DNA from: Antedon mediterranea
Taxonomy: Eukaryota > Echinodermata > Crinoidea > Comatulida > Antedonidae
Reading direction: 5' to 3'
Assembly (NCBI RefSeq): GCF_964355755.1
Contig: NC_092670.1
Coordinates: 28,137,795-28,201,794, forward strand
DNA length: 64,000 nt
Both the position numbers and the translations under genes were made by a program. Below the pieces are notes generated by a model that saw nothing but the letters and a program-made list of their open reading frames with translations, made no database searches and had not been told where the DNA came from. Of this stretch, positions 38,721 to 52,080 are shown in pieces. Positions within the stretch are counted from its first letter, which is position 1, and every line of letters begins with the position of its first letter.

Positions 38721-41700
38721 TTGCTGTTTTTATGTTAACAAGTTTTTTCGAAAATCACAAAATGGTATAAAACGTTTCCAAATGCGATTTTAAGCTATTC
38801 TAAGCAATTTAGTGTTTTTATGTTAACAAGTTTTTTCGAAAATCACAAAATGGTCGAAAATGTCACAAAATGCGATTTGAAGCTATTCTAAGCCCTTTGG
38901 TGTTTTTATGTTAACAAGTTTTTTTGAAAATCACAAAATGGTCTAAAATGTCTCAAAATGCGATTTGAAGCTATTCTGTACACTTTGCTGTTTTGTGTGA
39001 ATAATTTTTTTCGAAAATCACAAAATGGTGTAAAACGTCTCCAAATGTGATTTGAAGCTATTCTAAGCACTTTGGTGTTTTTATGTTAACAAGTTTTTTC
39101 GAAAATCACAAAATGGTGTAAAACGTTTCCAAATGCGATTTTAAGCTATTCTAAACAATTTGTTGTTTTTATGTTAACAAGTTTTTTTCGAAAATCACAA
39201 AATGGTGTAAAACGTCTCCAAATGCGATTTGAAGCTATTCTAAGCACTTTGGTGTTTTTTTGTTAACAAGTTTTTTCGAAAATCACAAAATGGTGTAAAA
39301 CGTCTCCAAATGCGATTTTAAGCTATTCTAAGCAATTTGGTGTTTTTATGTTAACAAGTTTTTTCGAAAATCACAAAATGGTCTAAAACGTCTCCAAATG
39401 CGATTTGAAGCTATTCTGTACACTTTGCTGTTTTGTGTGAATAATTTTTGTCGAAATGCTCAAAATGGTCAAAAACGTTTTTGAATACGATATTAAGCTA
39501 TTTTGTGCTCTTTGATGTTTTTGTGTGGTAAGTTTTATCGAAATGCTCAAAATGGTCTAAAACGGTTTCTAATGTGATTTTAAGCACTTTGATGTTTTTA
39601 TGTTAACAACTTTTTTAGAAAATCACAAAATGGTCTAAAACGTCTCCAAATGCGATTTGAAGCAATTCTAAGCACTTTGGTGTTTTTATGGTAACGAGTT
39701 TTTTTGAATATCACAAAATGGTCTAAAATGTCTCCAAATGCGATTTGAAGCTTTTCTAAGCACTTTGGTGTTTTTATGTTTACAAGTTTTTTCGAAAATC
39801 ACAAAATGGTCTAAAACGGCTCCAAATGCAATTTGAAGCTATTTTAAGCACTTTGCTGTTTTGTGTGAATAATTTTTGTCAAAATGCTCAAAATGGTCAA
39901 AAACGTTTTTAAATACTATATTAAGCTATTTTGTGCTCTTTGATGTTTTTGCGTGAAAAGTTTTATCGAAATGCTCAAAATGGTCTAAAACGGTTTCTAA
40001 TGTGATTTTAAGCACTTTGATGTTTTTATGTTAACAACTTTTTTAGAAAATTACAAAATGGTGTAAAACGTCTCCAAATGCGATTTGAAGCTATTCTAAG
40101 CAATTTGGTGTTTTTATGTTAACAAGTTTTTTCGAAAATCACAAAATGGTCTAAAACGTCTCCAAATGCGATCTGAAGCTATTCTAAGCACTTTTGTGTT
40201 TTTATGTTAACAAGTTTTCTCGAAAATCACAAAATGGTCTAAAATGTCTCCAAATGCGATTTGAAGCTTTTCTAAGCACTTTGGTGTTTTTATGTTTACA
40301 AGTTTTTTTCGAAAATCACAAAAGGGTCTAAAATTTCTCAAAATGCGATTTGAAGCTATTCTGTACACTTTGATGTTTTTATGTTAACAAGTTTTTTCGA
40401 AAGTCACAAAATGGTCTAAAACGTATCCAAATGCGATTTGAAGCTATTCTAAGCACTTTGGTGTTTTTATGTTAACAAGTTTTTTCGAAAATCACAAAAT
40501 GGTGTAAAACGTCTCTAAATGCGATTTGAAGCTATTCTAAGCACTTTGGTGTTTTTATGTTAACAAGTTTTTTCGAAAATCACAAAATGGTATAAAACGT
40601 CTCCAAATGCGATTTTAAGGTATTTTAAGCACTTTGATGTTTTTATGTTAACGAGTTTTTTCGAAAATCACAAAATGGTCTAAAACGTCTCCAAATGCGA
40701 TTTGAAACTATTTTAAGCACTTTGGTGTTTTTGTGTAACCAAGTTTTTTCGAAAATCACAAAAGGGTCTAAAATGTCTCCAAATGCGATTTGAAGCTATT
40801 CTGTACACTTTGCTGTTTTTATGGTAATTTATTTCGAAAATCACAAAATGGTCGAAAATGTCACAAAATGCGATTTTAAGCTATTCTAAGCACTTTGGTG
40901 TTTTTATGTTAACAAGTTTTTTCGAAAATCACAAAATGGTCTAAAACGTCTCCAAATGCGATTTGAAGCTATTCTGTACACTTTGCTGTTTTGTGTGAAT
41001 AATTTTTGTTGAAATGCTCAAAATGGTCAAAAACGTTTTTAAATACGATATTAAGCTATTTTGTGCTCTTTGATGTTTTTGTGTGAAAAGTTTTATCGAA
41101 ATGCTCAAAATGGTCTAAAACGGTTTCTAATGTGATTTTAAGCACTTTGGTGTTTTTATGTTAACAAGTTTTTTCGAAAATCACAAAATGGGCTAAAACG
41201 TCTCCAAATGTGATTTGAAGCTATTCTAAACACTTTGGTGTTTTTATGTTAAAAAGTTTTTTCGAAAATCACAAATTGGTCTAAAACGTCTCCAAATGCG
41301 ATTTGAAGCTATTTTAAGCACTTTGGTATTTTTGTGTAACCAAGTTTTTTCGAAAATCACAAAAGGGTCTAAAATGTCTCAAAATGCGATTTGAAGCTAT
41401 TCTGTACACTTTGATGTTTTTATGTTAACAAGTTTTTTCGAAAGTCACAAAATGGTCTAAAACGTATCCAAATGCGATTAGAAGCTATTCTAAGCACTTT
41501 GGTGTTTTTATGTTAACAAGTTTTTTCGAAAATCACAAAATGGTCTAAAACGTATCCAAATGCGATTTGAAGCTATTCTAAGCACTTTGGTGTTTTTATG
41601 TTAACAAGTTTTTTCGAAAATCACAAAATGGTCTAAAACGTCTCCAAATGCGATTTTAAGCTATTCTAAGCAATTTGGTGTTTTTATGTTAACAAGTTTT

Positions 41701-44700
41701 TTCGAAAATCACAAAATGGTCTAAAACGTCTCCAAATGCGATTTGAAGCTATTCTGTACACTTTGCTGTTTTGTGTGAATAATTTTTGTCGAAATGCTCA
41801 AAATGGTCAAAAACGTTTTTGAATACGATATTAAGCTATTTTGTGCTCTTTGATGTTTTTGTGTGGTAAGTTTTATCGAAATGCTCAAAATGGTCTAAAA
41901 CGGTTTCTAATGTGATTTTAAGCACTTTGATGTTTTTATGTTGACAACTTTTTTAGAAAATCACAAAATGGTCTAAAACGTCTCCAAATGCGATTTGAAG
42001 CAATTCTAAGCACTTTGGTGTTTTTATGGTAACGAGTTTTTTTGAATATCACAAAATGGTCTAAAATGTCTCCAAATGCGATTTGAAGCTTTTCTAAGCA
42101 CTTTGGTGTTTTTATGGTAACGAGTTATTTCGAAAATCACAAAATGTTCTAAAACGTCTCCAAATGCGATTTGAAGCTATTCTGTACACTTTACTGTTTT
42201 GTGTGAATAATTTTTGTCAAAATGCTCAAAATGGTCAAAAACGTTTTTAAATACTATATTAAGCTATTTTGTGCTCTTTTATGTTTTTGTGTGAAAAGTT
42301 TTATCGAAATGCTCAAAATGGTCTAAAACGTTTTCTACTGTGATTTTAAGCACTTTGATGTTTTTATGTTAACAACTTTTTTAGAAAATTACAAAATGGT
42401 GTAAAACGTCTCCAAATGCGATTTGAAGCTATTCTAAGCAATTTGGTGTTTTTATGTTAACAAGTTTTTTCGAGAATCACAAAATGGTCTAAAACGTCTC
42501 CAAATGCGATTTGAAGCTATTCTAAGCACTTTGGTGTTTTTATGTTAACAAGTTTTTTCGAAAATCACAAAATGGTATAAAACGTCTCCAAATGCGATTT
42601 GAAGGTATTTTAAGCACTTTGATGTTTTTATGTTAACGAGTTTTTTCGAAAATCACAAAATGGTCTAAAACGTCTCCAAATGCGATTTGAAGCTATTCTA
42701 AGCACTTTGGTGTTTTTATGTTAACAAGTTTTTTCGAAAATCACAAAATGGTCTAAAACGTCTCCAAATGCGATTTGAAGCTATTCTAAGCACTTTGGTG
42801 TTTTTATGTTAACAAGTTTTTTCGAAAATCACAAAATGGTATAAAACGTCTCCAAATGCGATTTTAAGATATTCTAAGCACTTTTGTGTTTTTATGTTAA
42901 CAAGTTTTTTCGAAAATTACAAAATGGTCTAAAATGTCTCAAAATGCGATTTGAAGCTATTCTGTACACTTTGATGTTTTTATGTTAACAAGTTTTTCGA
43001 AAGTCACAAAATGGTCTAAAACGTCTCCAAATGCGATTTGAAGCTATTTTAAGCACTTTGGTGTTTTTGTGTAACCAAGTTTTTTCGAAAATCACAAAAG
43101 GGTCTAAATGTCTCAAAATGCGATTTGAAGCTATTCTGTACACTTTGATGTTTTTATGTTAACAAGTTTTTTCGAAAGTCACAAAATGGTCTAAAACGTA
43201 TCCAAATGCGATTTGAAGCAATTCTAAGCACTTTGGTGTTTTTATGTTAACAAGTTTTTTCGAAAATCACAAAATGGTCTAAAACGTCTCCAAATGCGAT
43301 TTGAAGCTATTTTAAGCACTTTGGTGTTTTTATGTTAACAAGTTTTTTCGAAAATCACAAAATGGTCTAAAACGTCTCCAAATGCGATTTGAAGCTATTC
43401 TGTACACTTTACTGTTTTTTGTGAATAATTTTTGTCGAAATGCTCAAAATGGTCAAAAACGTTTTTAAATACGATATTAAGCTATTTTGTGCTCTTTGAT
43501 GTTTTTGTGTGAAAAGTTTTATCGAAATGCTCAAAATGGTCTAAAACGGTTTCTAATGTGATTTTAAGCACTTTGATGTTTTTATTTTAACAACTTTTTT
43601 AGAAAATCACAAAATGGTCTAAAATGTCTCCAAATGCGATTTCAAGCTATTCTTAGCACTTTGGTGTTTTTATGTTAACAAGTTTTTTCGAAAATCACAA
43701 AATGGTCTAAAACGTCTCCAAATGCGATTTGAAGCTACTCTAAGCACTTTGGTGTTTTTATGTTAACAACTTTTTTAGAAAATCACAAAATGGTCTAAAA
43801 CGGTTTCTAATGTGATTTTAAGCACTTTGATGTTTTTATGTTAACAACTTTTTTAGAAAATCACAAAATGGTCTAAAACGTCTCCAAATGCGATTTGAAG
43901 CAATTCTAAGCACTTTGGTGTTTTTATGGTAACGAGTTTTTTTGAATATCACAAAATGGTCTAAAATTTCTCCAAATGCGATTTGAAGCTTTTCTAAGCA
44001 CTTTGGTGTTTTTATGTTTACAAGTTTTTTCGAAAATCACAAAATGGTCTAAAACGGCTTCAAATGCGATTTGAAGCTATTTTAAGCACTTTGCTGTTTT
44101 GTGTGAATAATTTTTGTCAAAATGCTCAAAATGGTCAAAAACGTTTTTAAATACTATATTAAGCTATTTTGTGCTCTTTGATGTTTTTGTGTGAAAAGTT
44201 TTATCGAAATGCTCAAAATGGTCTAAAACGGTTTCTAATGTGATTTTAAGCACTTTGATGTTTTTATGTTAACAACTTTTTTAGAAAATTACAAAATGGT
44301 GTAAAACGTCTCCAAATGCGATTTGAAGCTATTCTAAGCAATTTGGTGTTTTTATGTTAACAAGTTTTTTCGAAAATCACAAAATGGTCTAAAACGTTTC
44401 CAAATGCGATCTGAAGCTATTCTAAGCATTTTTGTGTTTTTATGTTAACAAGTTTTTTCGAAAATCACAAAATGGTCTAAAATGTCTCCAAATGCGATTT
44501 GAAGCTTTTCTAAGCACTTTGGTGTTTTTATGTTTACAAGTTTTTTTCGAAAATCACAAAATGGTCTAAAACGTCTCCAAATGCGATTTGAAGCTATTCT
44601 GTACACTTTGCTGTTTTGTGTGAATAATTTTTGTCAAAATGCTCAAAATGGTCAAAAACGTTTTTAAATACTATATTAAGCTATTTTGTGTTCTTTGATG

Positions 44701-46380
44701 TTTTTGTGTGAAAAGTTTTTTCGAAATGCTCAAAATGGTCTAAAACGGTTTCTAATGTGATTTTAAGCACTTTGATGTTTTTATGTTAACAACTTTTTTA
44801 GAAAATTACAAAATGGTCTAAAACGTCTCCAAATGCGATTTGAAGCAATTCTAAGCACTTTGGTGTTTTTTATGTTAACAAGTTTTTTCGAAAATCACAA
44901 AATGGTCTAAAACGTCTCCAAAATGCGATTTGAAGCTATTCTAAGCACTTTGGTGTTTTTATGTTAACAAGTTTTTTCGAAATTCACAAAATGGTATAAA
45001 ACGTCTCCAAATGCGATTTTAAGGTATTTTAAGCACTTTGATGTTTTTATGTTAACGAGTTTTTTCGAAAATTACAAAATGGTCTAAAACGTCTCCAAAT
45101 GCGATTTGAAGCTATTTTAAGCACTTTGGTGTTTTTGTGTAACCAAGTTTTTTCGAAAATCACAAAAGGGTCTAAAATGTCTCAAAATGCGATTTGAAGC
45201 TATTCTGTACACTTTGATGTTTTTATGTTAACAAGTTTTTTCGAAAGTCACAAAATGGTCTAAAACGTCTCCAAATGCGATTTGAAGCTATTCTAAGCAC
45301 TTTGGTGTTTTTATGGTAATTTATTTCGAAAATCACAAAATGGTCTAAAACATCTCCAAATGCGATTTTAAGCTATTCTAAGCACTTTGGTGTTTTTATG
45401 TTAACAAGTTTTTTCGAAAATCACAAAAATAGTCTAAAACGTCTCCAAATGCGATTTGAAGCTATTCTAAGCACTTTGGTGTTTTTATGTTAACAAGTTT
45501 TTTCGAAAATCACAAAATGGTGTAAAACGTCTCCAAATGCGATTTGAAGCTATTGTAAGCACTTTGGTGTTTTTATGTTAACAAGTTTTTTCAAAAATCA
45601 CAAAATGGTGTAAAACGTCTCCAAATGCGATTTTAAGCTATTCTAAGCAATTTGGTGTTTTTATGTTAACAAGTTTTTTCGAAAATCACAAAATGGTCTA
45701 AAACGTCTCCAAATGCGATTTGAAGCTATTCTGTACACTTTACTGTTTTTTGTGAATAATTTTTGTCGAAATGCTCAAAATGGTCAAAAACGTTTTCAAA
45801 TACGATATTAAGCTATTTTGTGCTCTTTGATGTTTTTGTGTGAAAAGTTTTATCGAAATGCTTAAAATGTTCTAAAACGGTTTCTAATGTGATTTTAAGC
45901 ACTTTGATGTTTTTATGTTAACGAATTTTTTCGAAAATCACAAAATGGTCTAAAATGTCTCCAAATGCGATTTCAAGCTATTCTGAGCACTTTGGTGTTT
46001 TATGTTAACTAGTTTTTTTCGAAAAACACAAAATGGTCTAAAACGTCTCCAAATGCGATTTGAAGCTATTCTAAGCAATTTGGTGTTTTTATGTTAACAA
46101 GTTTTTTCGAAAATCACAAAATGGTCTAAAACGTCTCCAAATGCGATTTGAAGCTATTCTAAGCACTTTGGTGTTTTTATGGTAATTTATTTCGAAAATC
46201 ACAAAATTGTCTAAAACATCTCCAAATGCGATTTTAAGCTATTCTAAGCACTTTGGTGTTTTTATGTTAACAAGTTTTTTCGAAAATCACAAAATGGTCT
46301 AAAATGTCTCCAAATGCGATTTGAAGCTATTCTAAGCACTTTGGTGTTTTTATGTTTACAAGTTTTTTCGAAAATCACAA
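38720..46380 (+). repeat. Heterogeneous satellite stretch
   Basis: The monomers are the same family but less homogenised than the left third. Private changes include GGCTAAAACG (41190), TGTGGTAAGTTTTATCG (39530 and 41866), GATCTGAAGC (40170 and 44410), TACTGTTTTTTGTGAATAAT (43410 and 45740) and the shortened TATGGTAATTTATTTCG (40830 and 45313). BCD trimers are present but sparser and more variably spaced. Nothing other than satellite was seen. Confidence 0.85.
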
Positions 46381-49300
46381 AATGGTCTAAAACGGTTTCT
46401 AATGTGATTTTAAGCACTTTGATGTTTTTATGTTAACAACTTTTTTAGAAAATCACAAAATGGTCTAAAACGTCTCCAAATGCGATTTGAAGCAATTCTA
46501 AGCACTTTGGTGTTTTTATGGTAACGAGTTTTTTTGAATATCACAAAATGGTCTAAAATGTCTCCAAATGCGATTTGAAGCTTTTCTAAGCACTTTGGTG
46601 TTTTTATGTTTACAAGTTTTTTCGAAAATCACAAAATGGTCTAAAACGGCTCCAAATGCGATTTGACGCTATTTTAAGCACTTTGGTGTTTTTGTGTAAC
46701 CAAGTTTTTTCGAAAATCACAAAAGGGTCTAAAATGTCTCAAAATGCGATTTGAAGCTATTCTGTACACTTTGATGTTTTTATGTTAACAAGTTTTTCGA
46801 AAGTCACAAAATGGTCTAAAACGTCTCCAAATGCGATTTGAAGCTATTCTAAGCACTTTGGTGTTTTTATGTTAACAAGTTTTTTCGAAAATCACAAAAT
46901 GCTCTAAAACGTCTCCAAATGCGATTTGAAGCTATTCTGTACACTTTACTGTTTTTTGTGAATAATTTTTGTCGAAATGCTCAAAATGGTCAAAAACGTT
47001 TTTAAATACGATATTAAGCTATTTTGTGCTCTTTGATGTTTTTGTGTGAAAAGTTTTATCGAAATGCTCAAAATGTTCTAAAACGGTTTCTAATGTGATT
47101 TTAAGCACTTTGATGTTTTTATGTTAACGATTTTTTTCGAAAATCACAAAATGGTCTAAAATGTCTCCAAATGCGATTTCAAGCTATTCTTAGCACTTTG
47201 GTGTTTTTATGTTAACAAGTTTTTTCGAAAATCACAAAATGGTCTAAAACGTCTCCAAATGCGATTTTAAGCTATTCTAAGCAATTTAGTGTTTTTATGT
47301 TAACAAGTTTTTTCGAAAATCACAAAATGGTCTAAAACGTCTCCAAATGCGATTTGAAGCTTTTCTAAGCTTACTTTGGTGTTTTTATGTTTAGGAGTTT
47401 TTTCGAAAATCACAAAATGGTCTAAAACGTCTCCAAATTCGATTTGAAGCTATTCTAAGCACTTTGGTGTTTTTATGTTAACAACTTTTTTAGAAAATCA
47501 CAAAATGGTCTAAAACGGTTTCTAATGTGATTTTAAGCACTTTGATGTTTTTATGTTAACAACTTTTTTAGAAAATCACAAAATGGTCTAAAACGTCTCC
47601 AAATGCGATTTGAAGCAATTCTAAGCACTTTGGTGTTTTTATGGTAACGAGTTTTTTTGAATATCACAAAATGGTCTAAAATGTCTCCAAATGCGATTTG
47701 AAGCTTTTCTAAGCACTTTGGTGTTTTTATGTTTACAAGTTTTTTTCGAAAATCACAAAATGGTCTAAAACGGCTCCAAATGCGATTTGAAGCTATTCTA
47801 AGCACTTTGGTGTTTTTATGTTAACAAGTTTTTTCGAAAATCACAAAATGGTCTAAAATGTCTCCAAATGCGATTTGAAGCTTTTCTAAGCACTTTGGTG
47901 TTTTTAAGTTTACAAGTTTTTTCGAAAATCACAAAATGGTCTAAAACGTCTCCAAATGCGATTTGAAGCTATTCTAAGCAATTTGGTGTTTTTATGTTAA
48001 CAAGTTTTTTCGAAAATCACAAAATGGTCTAAAACGTCTCCAAATGCGATTTGAAGCTATTCTAAGCACTTTGGTGTTTTTATGTTAACAACTTTTTTAG
48101 AAAATCACAAAATGGTCTAAAACGGTTTCTAATGTGATTTTAAGCACTTTGATGTTTTTATGTTAAATACTTTTTTAGAAAATCACAAAATGGTCTAAAA
48201 CGTCTCCAAATGCGATTTGAAGCAATTCTAAGCACTTTGGTGTTTTTATGGTAACGAGTTTTTTTGAATATCACAAAATGGTCTAAAATGTCTCCAAATG
48301 CGATTTGAAGCTTTTCTAAGCACTTTGGTGTTTTTATGTTTACAAGTTTTTTCGAAAATCACAAAATGGTCTAAAACGGCTCCAAATGCGATTTGAAGCT
48401 ATTTTAAGCACTTTGGTGTTTTTGTGTAACCAAGTTTTTTCGAAAATCACAAAAGGGTCTAAAATGTCTCAAAATGCGATTTGAAGCTATTCTGTACACT
48501 TTGATGTTTTTATGTTAACAAGTTTTTCGAAAGTCACAAAATGGTCTAAAACGTCTCCAAATGCGATTTGAAGCTATTCTAAGCACTTTGGTGTTTTTAT
48601 GTTAACAAGTTTTTTCGAAAATCACAAAATGCTCTAAAACGTCTCCAAATGCGATTTGAAGCTATTCTGTACACTTTACTGTTTTTTGTGAATAATTTTT
48701 GTCGAAATGCTCAAAATGGTCAAAAACGTTTTTAAATACGATATTAAGCTATTTTGTGCTCTTTGATGTTTTTGTGTGAAAAGTTTTATCGAAATGCTCA
48801 AAATGTTCTAAAACGGTTTCTAATGTGATTTTAAGCACTTTGATGTTTTTATGTTAACGATTTTTTTCGAAAATCACAAAATGGTCTAAAATGTCTCCAA
48901 ATGCGATTTCAAGCTATTCTTAGCACTTTGGTGTTTTTATGTTAACAAGTTTTTTCGAAAATCACAAAATGGTCTAAAACGTCTCCAAATGCGATTTTAA
49001 GCTATTCTAAGCAATTTGGTGTTTTTATGTTAACAAGTTTTTTCGAAAATCACAAAATGGTCTAAAACGTCTCCAAATGCGATTTGAAGCTTTTCTAAGC
49101 TTACTTTGGTGTTTTTATGTTTAGGAGTTTTTTCGAAAATCACAAAATGGTCTAAAACGTCTCCAAATTCGATTTGAAGCTATTCTAAGCACTTTGGTGT
49201 TTTTATGTTAACAACTTTTTTAGAAAATCACAAAATGGTCTAAAACGGTTTCTAATGTGATTTTAAGCACTTTGATGTTTTTATGTTAACAACTTCTTTA

Positions 49301-52080
49301 GAAAATCACAAAATGGTCTAAAACGTCTCCAAATGCGATTTGAAGCAATTCTAAGCACTTTGGTGTTTTTATGGTAACGAGTTTTTTTGAATATCACAAA
49401 ATGGTCTAAAATGTCTCCAAATGCGATTTGAAGCTTTTCTAAGCACTTTGGTGTTTTTATGTTTACAAGTTTTTTTTGAAAATCACAAAATGGTCTAAAA
49501 CGGCTCCAAATGCGATTTTTAAGCTATTCTAAGCACTTTGGTGTTTTTATGTTAACAAGTTTTTTCGAAAATCACAAAATGGTCTGAAACGTCTCCAAAT
49601 GCGATTTGAAGCTATTCTAAGCAATTTGGTGTTTTTATGTTAACAAGTTTTTTCGAAAATCACAAAATGGTCTAAAACGTCTCCAAATGCGATTTGAAGC
49701 TATTCTAAGCACTTTGGTGTTTTTATGTTAACAACTTTTTTAGAAAATCACAAAATGGTCTAAAACGGTTTCTAATGTGATTTTAAGCACTTTGATGTTT
49801 TTATGTTAACAACTTTTTTAGAAAATCACAAAATGGTCTAAAACGTCTCCAAATGCGATTTGAAGCAATTCTAAGCACTTTGGTGTTTTTATGGTAACGA
49901 GTTTTTTTGAATATCACAAAATGGTCTAAAATGTCTCCAAATGCGATTTGAAGCTTTTCTAAGGACTTTGGTGTTTTTATGTTTACAAGTTTTTTCGAAA
50001 ATCACAAAATGGTCTAAAACGGCTCCAAATGCGATTTGAAGCTATTTTAAGCACTTTGGTGTTTTTGTGTAACCAAGTTTTTTCGAAAATCACAAAAGGG
50101 TCTAAAATGTCTCAAAATGCGATTTGAAGCTATTCTGTACACTTTGATGTTTTTATGTTAACAAGTTTTTCGAAAGTCACAAAATGGTCTAAAACGTCTC
50201 CAAATGCGATTTGAAGCTATTCTGTACACTTTACTGTTTTTTGTGAATAATTTTTGTCGAAATGCTCAAAATGGTCAAAAACGTTTTTAAAAACGATATT
50301 AAGCTACAACTAAGCTATTCTAAGCACTTTGGTGTTTTTATGTTAACAACTTTTTTAGAAAATCACAAAATGGTCTAAAACGGTTTCTAATGTGATTTTA
50401 AGCACTTTGATGTTTTTATGTTAACAACTTTTTTAGAAAATCACAAAATGGTCTAAAACGGTTTCTAATGTGATTTTAAGCACTTTGATGTTTTTATGTT
50501 AACAACTTTTTTAGAAAATCACAAAATGGTCTAAAACGTCTCCAAATGCGATTTGAAGCAATTCTAAGCACTTTGGTGTTTTTATGGTAACGAGTTTTTT
50601 TGAATATCACAAAATGGTCTAAAATGTCTCCAAATGCGATTTGAAGCTTTTCTAAGCACTTTGGTGTTTTTATGTTTACAAGTTTTTTTCGAAAATCACA
50701 AAATGGTCTAAAACGGCTCCAAATGCGATTTGAAGCTATTCTAAGCACTTTGGTGTTTTTATGTTAACAAGTTTTTTCGAAAATCACAAAATGGTCTAAA
50801 ATGTCTCCAAATGCGATTTGAAGCTTTTCTAAGCACTTTGGTGTTTTTATGTTTACAAGTTTTTTCGAAAATCACAAAATGGTCTAAAACGGCTCCAAAT
50901 GCGATTTGAGGCTATTTTAAGCACTTTGGTGTTTTTGTGTAACCAAGTTTTTTCGAAAATCACAAAAGGGTCTAAAATGTCTCAAAATGCGATTTGAAGC
51001 TATTCTGTACACTTTGATGTTTTTATGTTAACAAGTTTTTCGAAAGTCACAAAATGGTCTAAAACGTCTCCAAATGCGATTTGAAGCTATTCTAAGCACT
51101 TTGGTGTTTTTATGTTAACAAGTTTTTTCGAAAATCACAAAATGCTCTAAAACGTCTCCAAATGCGATTTGAAGCTATTCTGTACACTTTACTGTTTTTT
51201 GTGAATAATTTTTGTCGAAATGCTCAAAATGGTCAAAAACGTTTTTAAATACGATATTAAGCTATTTTGTGCTCTTTGATGTTTTTGTGTGAAAAGTTTT
51301 ATCGAAATGCTCAAAATGTTCTAAAACGGTTTCTAATGTGATTTTAAGCACTTTGATGTTTTTATGTTAACGAATTTTTTCGAAAATCACAAAATGGTCT
51401 AAAATGTCTCCAAATGCGATTTCAAGCTATTCTTAGCACTTTGGTGTTTTTATGTTAACAAGTTTTTTCGAAAATCACAAAATGGTCTAAAACGTCTCCA
51501 AATGCGATTTTAAGCTATTCTAAGCAATTTGGTGTTTTTATGTTAACAAGTTTTTTCGAAAATCACAAAATGGTCTAAAACGTCTCCAAATGCGATTTGA
51601 AGCTTTTCTAAGCTTACTTTGGTGTTTTTATGTTTAGGAGTTTTTTCGAAAATCACAAAATGGTCTAAAACGTCTCCAAATTCGATTTGAAGCTATTCTA
51701 AGCACTTTGGTGTTTTTATGTTAACAACTTTTTTAGAAAATCACAAAATGGTCTAAAACGGTTTCTAATGTGATTTTAAGCACTTTGATGTTTTTATGTT
51801 AACAACTTTTTTAGAAAATCACAAAATGGTCTAAAACGTCTCCAAATGCGATTTGAAGCAATTCTAAGCACTTTGGTGTTTTTATGGTAACGAGTTTTTT
51901 TGAATATCACAAAATGGTCTAAAATGTCTCCAAATGCGATTTGAAGCTTTTCTAAGCACTTTGGTGTTTTTATGTTTACAAGTTTTTTTCGAAAATCACA
52001 AAATGGTCTAAAACGGCTCCAAATGCGATTTGAAGCTATTCTAAGCACTTTGGTGTTTTTATGTTAACAAGTTTTTTCGA
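46380..52080 (+). repeat. 1.64-1.73-kb tandem higher-order unit, about four copies
   Basis: A distinct unit marked by TTTTTGTGTAACC, CACAAAATGCTCTAAAACG, GATTTCAAGCTATTCTTAGC and TAAGCTTACTTTGG + TTTAGGAG repeats here. TTAGGAG is at 47391, 49121 (1730 later) and 51634. Further markers show copies starting near 46380 and 48110, a shortened copy near 49740-50305, and a last one near 50330-52080. The third copy is broken at 50299-50315. Here the D-type monomer is often duplicated back to back (two AACAACTTTTTTAG units in a row), unlike the left part of the array. Confidence 0.8.
50290..50320 (+). other. Truncated monomer junction
   Basis: A B monomer (AAAAACGATATTAAGCTA) stops after AAGCTA, is followed by CAACTAAGC and resumes as a normal A monomer (TATTCTAAGCAC). 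The expected C monomer is absent. The few extra bases look like filler at an end-joining or replication-slippage breakpoint. Confidence 0.75.

Noticed and set aside
47551-52048. Three identical 84-codon minus-strand frames (47551, 50494, 51794)
   Set aside because: Each spans three satellite monomers whose private T7 run restores the frame. The repeated ASNRIW-like words reflect the 88-bp period, not a protein family.
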